From CAYGSN01 sp964352675 (GTDB taxonomy: Bacteria > Pseudomonadota > Alphaproteobacteria > Micavibrionales > Micavibrionaceae), in NCBI GenBank assembly GCA_964352675.1, contig CAYGSN010000002.1:1-64000 (forward strand): 64,000 nucleotides of DNA. Reading direction: 5' to 3'. The notes under the pieces are model-generated. The model searched no databases and had not been told where the DNA came from. It saw only the letters and a list, made by a program, of their open reading frames with translations. A program made the position numbers and the translations under genes. Positions 56,023 to 64,000 of this stretch are shown piece after piece (the stretch's first letter is position 1; each line of letters opens with the position of its first letter).

Positions 56023-57414
56023 CTATAGCCCCGTTAATTTGCGCAATGCCGCCAGCGGTTTGCGGGCAATTGCATAGCCGTATATCGTCCAGTCGCCATA
56101 GAGCTTGGCCGTACCGGTCCAGCCGACACGCTGGGTTCCTGTGTTCTGTTTAAAGCGCGCCCGGATCTTGTAGGTCAGCAGACCATCCGGATCCGGGGTG
56201 GCCTGATACCCAATAGAGATTATCTCGGCTTTGTGGCTTCTAAAGGGGGAAACACCAAGATAATAAGAGAGTGGGATATCAGTATTGATCTTCAGCATGG
56301 AATCGATTGGCACGCGGACAAGGATTTCGGTTTCGAAAGGGTCGCTCAGCAGCATAATACGCTCGCCGGTGCGCACAGGTTTGCCGCGCCAGTCATTGGC
56401 ATCGGAGAAAATTACCACCCCGTCCTTGGGGGCTATAATCTGGCTTTTTTCCAGCATGTCCTGCGCCTGGCCGCGCGCCATTTCCTTTGTTCTCATTTGT
56501 GCCAGTAGCGAATTAAGCTCTGCCTTCTTCTCTGCATTCACAATAGATTCACGCGTGGTTTTATCAAGAGCGGAGCGCACGACATTGAGTTCCTGCCCGG
56601 CCATCAGGGCCTGATTCTCTATCGCGGTATTTTCCATGACGGCAACCACCTGCCCGGCTTCAACGCTCTGGTTAGGTTCAACAGTGATATCGCGCATTAC
56701 ACCATCATAGGGCACGCTGATGATGAAGGGCTGGCGGGGCACGATTTCCATGGGGGCCGTGATTTTCAGGCGCACGGGAAACAAAGAGGCAATCACAAGG
56801 GCACCCAGAATGTACTTTTTGTATTTATTCTCGCTCTTGTAAATCCGCGTTAGAAATTGCGTGTTCTTTTCTTTCCGCTCTTTCAGAGCTTCATATCCGA
56901 AACCGTATGCGACACTTAGATCGCTGAGCAGAACACGCTCCATCTCGCTGAATTCTTTATCGCGGTCAAGCCACAACCCGCATTGGATTTTGAATTGATG
57001 ATCGAGCATCAACACCAGAAGCGCATGGGCGGAGCTGTATTCCTCCCAGTGTTTTCGATCCTCATCGCTAAGGTCTTCTACGGAAATCAGGAAGGCGGTT
57101 TTGGACTGGGGCCCCTCCAGTTTTTTTTCCTTTTGCTTGATCAGGCGGGTCAAAAGAGCTTGAAGCCAGAGAACATAGGCTCCGTTTGAGTCAATCTGCG
57201 CCAGACCTGATACGGTCTGAATTTTTACCGCTGTTCCTTGCTTCTTCCAGAAGACAGCCTGGCGATAGGGCAGTAGATGATGTGTTTCATTGACCATCAT
57301 GAACTGCAATGAACTTATATCGCCCTTAAAACGAACCTCTTTTGACAGGGCCAGAAGGGTCAGAAGCTTCTGTGTGCGCTGATCGAGTTTGATTTTATCT
57401 TCTGGCGCACTCAT
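56023..57414 (-). CDS. HlyD-type adaptor with cytoplasmic GAF-like domain
   Basis: 463 residues. Residues about 15-178 look like a GAF-type fold (LLPYRQAVFWKKQG, then VSGLAQIDSNGAYVLWLQAL and ALLVLMLDHQFKIQCGLWLD) on the cytoplasmic side. One membrane helix follows at about 200-216. The periplasmic part has the barrel-sandwich hybrid halves VPYDGVMRDITVEPNQSVEA and IIAPKDGVVIFSDANDW, separated by a coiled coil, and a beta-barrel domain. It overlaps the preceding HlyD gene by four bases. The GAF part could sense a small molecule or contact the exported protein; the ligand is unknown. Confidence 0.85.
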   Translation of the reverse strand: MSAPEDKIKLDQRTQKLLTLLALSKEVRFKGDISSLQFMMVNETHHLLPYRQAVFWKKQGTAVKIQTVSGLAQIDSNGAYVLWLQALLTRLIKQKEKKLEGPQSKTAFLISVEDLSDEDRKHWEEYSSAHALLVLMLDHQFKIQCGLWLDRDKEFSEMERVLLSDLSVAYGFGYEALKERKEKNTQFLTRIYKSENKYKKYILGALVIASLFPVRLKITAPMEIVPRQPFIISVPYDGVMRDITVEPNQSVEAGQVVAVMENTAIENQALMAGQELNVVRSALDKTTRESIVNAEKKAELNSLLAQMRTKEMARGQAQDMLEKSQIIAPKDGVVIFSDANDWRGKPVRTGERIMLLSDPFETEILVRVPIDSMLKINTDIPLSYYLGVSPFRSHKAEIISIGYQATPDPDGLLTYKIRARFKQNTGTQRVGWTGTAKLYGDWTIYGYAIARKPLAALRKLTGL

Positions 57415-58832
57415 GGCGCATCACCATCAAATCCGTCTTCGGCGCTTTCCGGGCCAGTATTGTCTTGCGGCGGCGTATCGATGAATATCTGAGATAAGGA
57501 CATACCCAGAAACCCCCGTGGCCGTCTGCGTTGTTCCTTGGCCGCAGATTTAAAAATCGCTCGTCCGCTCATACCGGGAAGAAGTTGTTCATCATAGGAT
57601 TGGATTTCGGCCGTGATTTTGATCGACTGGCTCACCGGATCAACCCGGCCATCCACGCGGTTTACCTCAGCGAAGTAATTCTTATCGCTCTCCTCAATAT
57701 AGACAGTCAGGGGCGTACCGACATTCAACCATCGCAACCATAGGGAAGGAACAAGAAACTCTGCCTGCAGATGCTCAGAGGAGGATATTTCCATGATCAC
57801 CCTGCCCTCCTGTATATACTCATGGGGACTGGCAATCCTGTTTGTAACACGGCCATCAAAAGGGGCAACAATGTCGCAGAGTTTCAGTTTTTCTGAGAAT
57901 TGCTCGAGCAGTGCTTCGTTTTGCCTGTGTCCTTCAAGGGCGTTCACATACTCAATCGTTGAAAGAGAATCCATATCCATGAGCTGCTGGCTTGCTTCCA
58001 ATTGTGCTGCGGAGAGCCGGGCTCTGGCGCTGAGTTCCCGCAACTTGGCTTCTTCAAACCCGCAATCGTAGAGTACCAGAACATCGCCTTTGTAGAATAT
58101 TTCACCGCTTTTGAATGGGATTTCTCTGATTTTTCCATTCAAAGTTGATGCAATAACGGCTGATTTTTGAGAGGTCAGAACAGCCTGAACCTCTAGCTGT
58201 TCTTTGTCAAAAAATTCGAACTTATAAACCGAAGGTTCCTGATCTTCTCCTCCTTCCTGCGCCTGTGATGCCGGAGGTGGGGATTGGTTTTCTTGGGTAT
58301 CGGCGATATGCTGTGGCTCTCCGCTGGCCGGTTCTAATTCTTCAGGCGTCGCCAGGGCAAGGACGATAGGCTCAGATTTAAACCTTGGCTCTTTATGACG
58401 TAGATTTGGAGCAAAAGCGTCCGGAGCACCTGAGAGCGCAAAAATAATAGCAGCAAACCCCACACATATTGATGCTGCAATGCCTGCATGGATATTAGGC
58501 AGATCGGGTTTGAATTTTTTGTATGCGTCCTTCAGCCGACCGGATATCTTGTCTTTTGTCCCAAGCGCGCGCTTAAAAAGCGGTGATGATACTGTCTGAG
58601 CTTTGGAAATGACTAGCGCCCACTGTGATTTAAAGGAGGCTATTGTTTCTTTGTTTTCCGGTAACCTTATTTTCAAGAGGACGCCATAAAAAACCATGGC
58701 TTTCAGGCGCGCCTTCGCAACCAGATGTTTTATCTGCGCCCGTGTTCGTGAGTTTATGTGACAGACAATGCGAGCCACATCCTGTTTCAGAACCAGAATA
58801 GTATTCGCATATTTTTCCATCCTCTGTTTCAT
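57411..58832 (-). CDS. HlyD/RND-type periplasmic adaptor with long cytoplasmic N-terminus
   Basis: 473 residues. A basic cytoplasmic stretch of about 112 residues precedes one membrane helix (114-134, IHAGIAASICVGFAAIIFAL). A Pro/Glu/Gln-rich linker is followed by a barrel-sandwich hybrid (STLNGKIREIPFKSGEIFYK and DIVAPFDGRVTNRIASPHEY) and a beta-barrel with LLPGMSGRAIF. The ATG follows the TolC gene's TAG directly. Together with the GAF-HlyD protein this gives two different adaptors in one operon. Confidence 0.88.
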   Translation of the reverse strand: MKQRMEKYANTILVLKQDVARIVCHINSRTRAQIKHLVAKARLKAMVFYGVLLKIRLPENKETIASFKSQWALVISKAQTVSSPLFKRALGTKDKISGRLKDAYKKFKPDLPNIHAGIAASICVGFAAIIFALSGAPDAFAPNLRHKEPRFKSEPIVLALATPEELEPASGEPQHIADTQENQSPPPASQAQEGGEDQEPSVYKFEFFDKEQLEVQAVLTSQKSAVIASTLNGKIREIPFKSGEIFYKGDVLVLYDCGFEEAKLRELSARARLSAAQLEASQQLMDMDSLSTIEYVNALEGHRQNEALLEQFSEKLKLCDIVAPFDGRVTNRIASPHEYIQEGRVIMEISSSEHLQAEFLVPSLWLRWLNVGTPLTVYIEESDKNYFAEVNRVDGRVDPVSQSIKITAEIQSYDEQLLPGMSGRAIFKSAAKEQRRRPRGFLGMSLSQIFIDTPPQDNTGPESAEDGFDGDAP

Positions 58833-60314
58833 CTAACTTTTTGGCCCCGCCTGCATTTCGTTAGTCTCGGAAGCCTTTACAAGCTCCACAAACTCGCCGG
58901 CTTTATGCGTCCAGGAATCCGCTCCGATTGCATTTAAGAGCTGCATATAAGAGGCTTGGGCATCTGCGTAGGCCAACTCGGCCTCTATATTGGAAAACGC
59001 TGCGTCCAGTTCCGCTTCTATTTGGGCGCTGCCGTCCAGCAAGCCAACTTTCCTGCGTTTGTTTGTATCGCTCAAAAGGGCTTTGTTGCTGTCATTAATC
59101 TCTTTCACGTTTTGACTGAGAGCTTTGTTATATTCATAGCGGTTATAGGCGACCTGCACCTGTGTCAAAACAGCGGCCAAAAGCGCTTGTCTGCGGGCCT
59201 GTTCAAGCTCGACCTCATTCTTTGCACGGCGATGGCGTGCGGGAAGCGTTAAAAGTCGCGTGATGTTCTGGGTAAGAGACACGGTGTGGCTGACAAAGTC
59301 AGCATCCTGCAAAAATTTGTTTTCATCACGGTTGAAGGCAAACAAGACCTCCAGCCCCGGGAAGCTTTCATAGATGCTAAGGCGAACATTGCGTTCGGCA
59401 ATGCGTGAGTTCAGGAGGGCCTCTTGCACTTCCGGCCTGTGCTGCAGGGCATAATTCTCCATCTCCTCCAGACTCATTTTGACAGACGGGACATCCATAT
59501 CCTCTGTTGTAAGATGAATCTCCTGGTCAAGCGGTAATCCGATCAGGGTCTTTAACTCAATCTCTGCCAGGGCCAGCTGCTCGGATAACTCCTTCACATT
59601 GTTTCTTTTGTTTAAAAGTGCGCTCCGTTTTTGATGATAGTCCTGTTTGACCATCAGCTTTTTGGCATCGGCTTTTTTCAGGTTTGCAAGCTGTGCATCT
59701 ACACGTGCTGAGAGTTTTTTTAGATTTTCATCAAGCTCCTGTGCGGATTTGGCGCGCCAATAGGCCGAATAAATATCATGCATCAGGTTCTGCGCCACTT
59801 TACGCCTGCGTTCCAGCGCAATAAGCGTGCGGTCTGATGCTGATTTGGATCGTGTAATTGTCAGCCCTAGGTCCAATACGTCAAAACTCTGCTCCAGCTT
59901 TACTGTGCTGCGGTATTGTTCAGTGGAAATGGAAGGTTCCAGAGACTGTGTGCCTGTTGTTATAGATCGGCTGGAGGATGCGCCCGGATTGGTGCGTCCG
60001 ATATTTTGCAAGGTTAGAGTAGAGCTGGGCAAGGCGTTGAGTTTTTCAAGCAGCGCATCGTTTCCCGTTGCGATGGCCTCCAGCGAGGCGACTTTTAGAT
60101 CCAGATTCTTGCGCAGACCCAGCTGCAGGGCGTTATCGATGCTCATCTCAATGGGTTTGTTTTGATCCGAGGCAGCAGTATCCGGGTAAAGGCTCTGAAT
60201 GTCTGCTGAAATTGTGGCTTGTTTTTCTTCGTCTGTAAGAGGTGCATGGACAGCGGCACATGCACTTAAAAGGCATGCCGCACCCCACAGCAATACGGTG
60301 TTGCGATACATCAT
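58833..60314 (-). CDS. TolC-family outer membrane lipoprotein
   Basis: Outer membrane channel of the export locus. Signal sequence with lipobox LLSAC, so probably N-terminally lipidated like OprM. Two OEP repeats follow: DNALQLGLRKNLDLKVASLE opens the first, and the second includes ALQHRPEVQEALLNSRIAER and VQVAYNRYEYNKALSQNV. About 493 residues from the ATG at 60314; a GTG at 60323 is the longer alternative. First gene of the five-gene minus-strand operon, behind an extended -10 and a large dyad. Confidence 0.9.
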   Translation of the reverse strand: MMYRNTVLLWGAACLLSACAAVHAPLTDEEKQATISADIQSLYPDTAASDQNKPIEMSIDNALQLGLRKNLDLKVASLEAIATGNDALLEKLNALPSSTLTLQNIGRTNPGASSSRSITTGTQSLEPSISTEQYRSTVKLEQSFDVLDLGLTITRSKSASDRTLIALERRRKVAQNLMHDIYSAYWRAKSAQELDENLKKLSARVDAQLANLKKADAKKLMVKQDYHQKRSALLNKRNNVKELSEQLALAEIELKTLIGLPLDQEIHLTTEDMDVPSVKMSLEEMENYALQHRPEVQEALLNSRIAERNVRLSIYESFPGLEVLFAFNRDENKFLQDADFVSHTVSLTQNITRLLTLPARHRRAKNEVELEQARRQALLAAVLTQVQVAYNRYEYNKALSQNVKEINDSNKALLSDTNKRRKVGLLDGSAQIEAELDAAFSNIEAELAYADAQASYMQLLNAIGADSWTHKAGEFVELVKASETNEMQAGPKS

Positions 60315-60367
60315 CGTAACCACTTAAAATTTGCCACGAAACGGGCAAGAAGAACAAATTTATAACA

Positions 60368-60400
60368 TTTGATTGTTGGGCAGAACGCCCACGAATCAAA
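60368..60400 (-). promoter_or_regulatory. 33-base dyad in the leader of the export operon
   Basis: TTTGATT-GT-TGGGC (60368-60381) is the inverted complement of GCCCA-CG-AATCAAA (60387-60400) except for one two-base mismatch; the loop is AGAAC. It lies 54-86 bases upstream of the TolC start and just downstream of the likely -10, so it would be an operator at the start site or a hairpin at the mRNA 5' end. Confidence 0.5.
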
Positions 60401-60413
60401 ACAAACCATTTCA

Positions 60414-60422
60414 ATAATAGCA
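60414..60422 (-). promoter_or_regulatory. Extended -10 element of the export operon
   Basis: On the minus strand the bases read TGCTATTAT, a TGN-extended -10 hexamer. No convincing -35 is present, which extended -10 promoters tolerate. Transcription would start near 60407. Confidence 0.4.
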
Positions 60423-60561
60423 TGTTTTTTAAATTTGCCTGTGGAAAACTTGCTATTTCTCAAGTTTTTTTAGCTTTTTGGACAATTGTCACTTTACTCA
60501 AATTCAAGGAAAGCTGTATGTTTTTATATTATTTTGAGGGAAGGCGGGGCGTCACAAGATT

Positions 60562-61458
60562 ATGACGATTGCAAAAAAGGTAACAGGCGAAGTTAAGCAA
60601 ACGGTTTTTGACCGCCCGTTCGCTTTTGCTATGGGCCCTCAACGTGCCGGTACAAGCTGGCTGGATCGTTATCTCCGGCAGCGTGATGACATCTGTGTGC
60701 CGTCTGATGTGAAAGAGGTCTTCTTTTTCGACCGTCATTTTGAGCGCGGTATTGGCTTTTATCAAAAGCATTTCAAGTGCGAAGACACCCATAAAATTGT
60801 GATGGAAATTTCCACCACCTCTTTCGACCATGACCAAGCGCCAGAACGCGTTTCCGAATATTTTGGTAAAGATGTGACTTTGCTTTGCCCTCTGCGCCAT
60901 CCCGTCGTGCGCTCCTATTCTCTTTACCTGCACTACGTGCGCTATGGCATCGTGTACGGTAGCCTTGAGCAGGCCTGCAAACAAAACCCGCAAATTATAC
61001 AGAGCAGCCGTTATGCCGATCACCTGAATCGCTGGCTTGAGCATTTTGATAAGGATCAAATTCGTATTGTTTTTCAGGAAGATCTAGAGGCCGATCAAGA
61101 TAAATACGTCCGGCAAGTATGCGAAATCCTTGGCCTTTCCTATATCAAGGCGCCTGATCGGATATCAGATCGGTTTAATACCACCACCTATTCCGGTTCT
61201 TCGATGATTGCAGGAATGGCCCAGCGTGGGGCGGATTTCCTGCGTCAGTACAGGCTGTATTTCATTATCAATATGGCCAAGGCTATCGGGCTTAAGACAT
61301 TGATATTCGGTAAGGAAAACAAGGATGCTCAAAACAAAACCATCCCGGAAAAAGACCGTTTATGGCTTGAGGAGCAGCTTGCAGGCGAAGTTGAAAAGCT
61401 AGAAGCGTTGATCGGCCCGATCTCGGCGTGGAATGATGTCTTTACACAGAAAGATTAA
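60562..61458 (+). CDS. Sulfotransferase family protein
   Basis: 298 residues. The PAPS 5'-phosphosulfate loop is FAMGPQRAGTSWLDRYL (about residues 22-38), and the 3'-phosphate motif is LLCPLRHPVVRSYSLYLHYV. The remainder follows the alpha/beta sulfotransferase fold. No signal peptide. Acceptor unknown; carbohydrate or lipid is typical for bacterial members. It diverges from the export operon, with a 247-base spacer to the TolC start, and slightly overlaps the longest form of the following outer membrane gene. Confidence 0.85.
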   Translation: MTIAKKVTGEVKQTVFDRPFAFAMGPQRAGTSWLDRYLRQRDDICVPSDVKEVFFFDRHFERGIGFYQKHFKCEDTHKIVMEISTTSFDHDQAPERVSEYFGKDVTLLCPLRHPVVRSYSLYLHYVRYGIVYGSLEQACKQNPQIIQSSRYADHLNRWLEHFDKDQIRIVFQEDLEADQDKYVRQVCEILGLSYIKAPDRISDRFNTTTYSGSSMIAGMAQRGADFLRQYRLYFIINMAKAIGLKTLIFGKENKDAQNKTIPEKDRLWLEEQLAGEVEKLEALIGPISAWNDVFTQKD

Positions 61459-61477
61459 AACGTTAGAACCTCACCCC

Positions 61478-62206
61478 ATGCCGATATTTATTTTACTTTT
61501 ATTGTCCGTCGCTTTTTGGCCATTTACGGCCAAGGCCGATGATTCTTCCCAAGGCGGCTGGCTTGAATGGCAATCCAATAACGTCCAGCTTTTGCATGGC
61601 GAAGGGTTTCGGTTTGATGACAATACCCAGACGACTTTTACCTTCGAACATGCCGATGGCTGGAAATACGGCGATAATTTTTTCTATGTCGATTATTCCT
61701 TTGATGAACCCGATAGTATCAATGCAGAATTTTCACCGCGCCTGTCTTTGAGTAAAATGAGCGGATATGGTTTTTCCTATGGGATTGTTCAGGATGTTCT
61801 GATTTCCGGTACGCTGGAGATGGGGCGAAATTTCAATGCATACCTGATCGGCGGTGCGGTTGATCTGGATGTTCCCGGTTTTAATTTTTTTCAGATCAAT
61901 CTGTATAACCGCAACAACCCAGATGTGTCCGGCTCTGGTTGGCAGACCACATGGGTCTGGAGCCGTCCGTTCGAAGCGGTGGGGCGCAATTTTACATTTG
62001 ACGGTTATTTCGATTATGCCGATTATGAGGAAGGCACCCGGAACTTCTTCACCCAGCCCCAGCTCTTGATGGATGTGAGCGATGCGGTTTCGCAGCAGGA
62101 CGGCCGGGTTTTCATTGGCGCGGAGTGGCGCTACTGGCATAATTTGTATGGAATTGACGGCGTTACGGAATCCGTTCCCCAAGCCATGGTAAAAGTTGTA
62201 TTCTAG
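61478..62206 (+). CDS. Tsx/OmpK-like outer membrane channel protein
   Basis: 242 residues. Signal peptide IFILLLLSVAFWPFTAKA, then a beta-barrel with WLEWQSNNVQLLHGEGF, TFEHADGWKYGDNFFYVDY and a C-terminal MVKVVF ending in Phe, as for BAM substrates. The pattern fits the nucleoside-specific channel (Tsx/OmpK) group. The ATG at 61478 is chosen because the signal peptide starts there; a start at 61433 would overlap the sulfotransferase gene. Confidence 0.8.
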   Translation: MPIFILLLLSVAFWPFTAKADDSSQGGWLEWQSNNVQLLHGEGFRFDDNTQTTFTFEHADGWKYGDNFFYVDYSFDEPDSINAEFSPRLSLSKMSGYGFSYGIVQDVLISGTLEMGRNFNAYLIGGAVDLDVPGFNFFQINLYNRNNPDVSGSGWQTTWVWSRPFEAVGRNFTFDGYFDYADYEEGTRNFFTQPQLLMDVSDAVSQQDGRVFIGAEWRYWHNLYGIDGVTESVPQAMVKVVF

Positions 62207-62210
62207 GCTT

Positions 62211-63023
62211 ATGAGCAAGCCAAAACTTAAATCCAAAAACAAAAATGCCCACCCCATTCAGGAATTAATTGATGTTATGGCCGCCCTGCGCGATCCTGAT
62301 GGGGGGTGTCCGTGGGATTTAGAACAGAATTTTAAATCCATCGCGCCCTATACGATCGAGGAAGCCTACGAAGTCCATGACGCTATTGCCCGCGGCAACA
62401 TGGATGATTTGCGCGAAGAGCTTGGCGATCTTCTGCTCCAACCCGTCTATCACGCGCAAATGGCCAGTGAAGAAGGGCTTTTTAATATAGAAGATGTTAT
62501 CCGCGAGGTAACGCAGAAGATGATCTCCCGCCACCCGCATGTGTTTGGCGAGGACCGTGCCGACAATCCCGAAGACGTTAATAATATCTGGGACAAGCAA
62601 AAGGCGCAGGAAAATAAGGGGGAGAATGATAGTGCCCTGGATGGTGTTCCTAAATCTTTTCCTGCCCTGCTCCGCGCACAAAAACTGCAGAAAAAAGCGG
62701 CGAAGGTTGGATTTGAGTGGCCCGCGTTTGGCGATGTCCTTGACAAGCTGGAAGAGGAAATCAGCGAATTGCGTGAGGCTATCCAAGACGGCTCGCTTGA
62801 AAAACAAAGCGAAGAATTTGGGGATATGCTTTTTGTGCTGGTGAACTTCGCCCGGATGTTGGGGGTCAATTCCGAAACAGCCTTGCGTGAGGCTAATGAT
62901 AAATTTGAAAGACGATTCAGGGGATTAGAAGAGGATTTTAAGAAGGAAGGTAAGGGTTTGACGGATGCATCTTTGGATCAAATGCTGCAAATGTGGGTCA
63001 GGCAAAAGAGCAAAGAGCGCTAA
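62211..63023 (+). CDS. mazG: Nucleoside triphosphate pyrophosphohydrolase
   Basis: Hydrolyses NTPs to NMP and pyrophosphate; house-cleaning or stringent-response modulation. Two MazG domains: the first with MAALRDPDGGCPWDLEQNF and EEAYEVHDAI...REELGDLLLQ, the second with DKLEEEISELREAI and EEFGDMLFVLVNFAR; both carry the ExxE/ExxD magnesium sites. 270 residues from ATG 62211; an upstream TTG at 62196 lies inside the Tsx-like gene. Confidence 0.96.
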   Translation: MSKPKLKSKNKNAHPIQELIDVMAALRDPDGGCPWDLEQNFKSIAPYTIEEAYEVHDAIARGNMDDLREELGDLLLQPVYHAQMASEEGLFNIEDVIREVTQKMISRHPHVFGEDRADNPEDVNNIWDKQKAQENKGENDSALDGVPKSFPALLRAQKLQKKAAKVGFEWPAFGDVLDKLEEEISELREAIQDGSLEKQSEEFGDMLFVLVNFARMLGVNSETALREANDKFERRFRGLEEDFKKEGKGLTDASLDQMLQMWVRQKSKER

Positions 63024-63030
63024 AAAAGAG

Positions 63031-63861
63031 CTAGAGATATTTCGATAGATCCACCCCTTCGAAAAACAGCTCATACGCCTGCTCCCAATTTTCGCGGGAG
63101 GTTGTAACGATCAAACCCGCATAGTCATCTTTCGGTGTGTAAGGATTCCTGTCCCATTTGGCGATATAACCCCCCGCCTCCTCGACGATCAGCGCTCCGG
63201 GCAAATGGTCCCAGGGCTTCAGGCGGGAATAGACGATCAAATCCGATTGCCCCGTGGCAATGCGGGTATATTCATGGGCGGCACTTCCTATCGAATAAGA
63301 TTGGGCAAAGTTCTTCATGACGGTTTTGATCTGCGGTCTGATCTCCTCGGGAAAAAACTTGTAATTTACATGCGCAACGAATTTTGAGATATCATTCTGC
63401 GGTTCAACCCTAAGCCGTGTGCCGTTCATATAGGCACCCGAGCCGCGCTCCGCGACATGCATTTTCTCGTCGACCACATGGTATACCCACGCATGTTCCG
63501 TTTGCCCGTTAATGACACAGGCCAACATCAGGCCGAATTCACTTTTGCCGTGGGCAAAATTAAAGGTGCCGTCAACGGGATCAATGATCCAGACTTTCTC
63601 GTCATCGCGCTGGAGAATATCAAGGGTGGTTTCACCGCGCGAAACGCTCTCCTCGCCGATTACGCGGGAGCCGGGCAACAGGTCCGGCAAAATACGCTCC
63701 AGATGTGCTTCGGTCTGAATGTCGGCCTCTGTCACCAGGTCGCGCGGACTGGTCTTTGCCGAAATCTCATGATCTTCGAGTTTTTGAAAGCGCGGCATGA
63801 TATGAAGTGCAGCGGTTTCTTTCAATATCTCCGCGATTTTCTCCGGGTCTATCACACTCAT
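63031..63861 (-). CDS. Inositol monophosphatase family phosphatase
   Basis: 276-residue sugar or nucleotide phosphatase of the IMPase/SuhB/CysQ/HisN-like superfamily. Metal ligands: Glu in VIGEESVSRGE, Asp in WIIDPVDGTFNFAHGKSEFG, and the second motif LKPWDHLPGALIVEEAGG. Substrate cannot be decided between inositol phosphate, PAP and histidinol phosphate, although proximity to a sulfotransferase makes PAP worth considering. AAGGA lies ahead of the ATG; it follows the partial gene by 10 bases. Confidence 0.9.
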   Translation of the reverse strand: MSVIDPEKIAEILKETAALHIMPRFQKLEDHEISAKTSPRDLVTEADIQTEAHLERILPDLLPGSRVIGEESVSRGETTLDILQRDDEKVWIIDPVDGTFNFAHGKSEFGLMLACVINGQTEHAWVYHVVDEKMHVAERGSGAYMNGTRLRVEPQNDISKFVAHVNYKFFPEEIRPQIKTVMKNFAQSYSIGSAAHEYTRIATGQSDLIVYSRLKPWDHLPGALIVEEAGGYIAKWDRNPYTPKDDYAGLIVTTSRENWEQAYELFFEGVDLSKYL

Positions 63862-63871
63862 GCTACTTCCT

Positions 63872-64000
63872 TCACACCGTTTCTTTGTTGTCCGGCCGGT
63901 ATGGATATTGGCTACAAAATTTTCCCCATTGCCCCGGCTCTATTAAAATTTGTAGAGCAATATTGTCCTCGTGATCTTCACGCTCCAGAATCTCCGCATG
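63872..64000 (-). CDS. C-terminal end of an unidentified protein (continues past right edge)
   Basis: The minus-strand frame is open from the edge to TGA at 63872-63874, giving the last 42 residues, ending WGKFCSQYPYRPDNKETV. Codon use and the 10-base distance to the phosphatase gene suggest a real gene in the same operon. Too short for identification. Confidence 0.55.
   Translation of the reverse strand, partial: HAEILEREDHEDNIALQILIEPGQWGKFCSQYPYRPDNKETV

Noticed and set aside
44862..60323. Standard type I secretion locus with RTX adhesin
   Set aside because: No ABC ATPase, no RTX repeats and no LapG-type cleavage context are visible; an M50 fusion protein takes the inner membrane position.

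Overview
The window is a chromosomal segment of an alphaproteobacterium, probably a draft or metagenome contig because it holds two N runs. The class assignment rests on four things. (1) Gene order: rpsB-tsf-pyrH-frr-uppS-cdsA-dxr-rseP-bamA-skp-lpxD-fabZ-lpxA-lpxI-lpxB, then gltA, gltX, comEC, lexA, the trp genes, ppiD/tpiA, secG-pyrG, kdsA, eno, an ftsB-like gene and pdhA-pdhB-pdhC-lpdA. (2) LpxI is used instead of LpxH. (3) The pyruvate dehydrogenase E1 beta subunit carries an N-terminal lipoyl domain. (4) The lexA promoter carries a GTTC-N7-GTTC SOS box. The lineage below class cannot be fixed from the sequence alone. I saw no tRNA, rRNA, CRISPR array or insertion sequence, and no gene-free stretch longer than 300 bases.

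Layout: 1-3287 holds the 3' part of dnaE and an Acg-type nitroreductase interrupted by a 10-N gap. 3288-7366 carries translation and nucleotide genes (rpsB with a structured leader, tsf, pyrH, frr) and the start of envelope synthesis (uppS). 7371-18091 is an almost unbroken envelope block: cdsA, dxr, rseP, bamA, skp and the lipid A genes. 18088-20941 (minus) is gltX-gltA. 21011-23919 holds comEC and an SOS-controlled lexA. 23937-29131 is the tryptophan cluster (trpE, trpGDC on minus), split by a divergent polysaccharide deacetylase gene on plus. 29142-37802 holds ppiD, tpiA, secG, pyrG, two small minus-strand genes with helix-turn-helix-like segments, kdsA, an unknown coiled-coil protein and eno. 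37936-44772 is ftsB-like/pdhABC/lpdA with four small passenger genes. One passenger is AT-rich and is flanked by a duplicated copy of the pdhC 3' end.

The most interesting region is 44862-60323 on the minus strand. It is a tightly packed five-gene operon: a TolC-type lipoprotein, an HlyD-type adaptor with a cytoplasmic N-terminus, a second adaptor with a cytoplasmic GAF-like domain, an M50 membrane metalloprotease fused to its own barrel-sandwich hybrid, and a giant (about 2,940 residue) LEPR-XLL/cadherin/CSPG-repeat surface protein. No ABC ATPase and no RTX repeats are present, so this looks like a dedicated exporter for a giant adhesin that is not a standard type I system. The 100-N gap inside the giant gene appears to be an artefact: the contig ends share exactly 18 bases, and removing 118 bases restores an uninterrupted frame and an exact 336-base repeat period.

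The right end holds a sulfotransferase, a Tsx/OmpK-like outer membrane channel, mazG, an inositol-monophosphatase-family gene and the C-terminal end of one more minus-strand gene.
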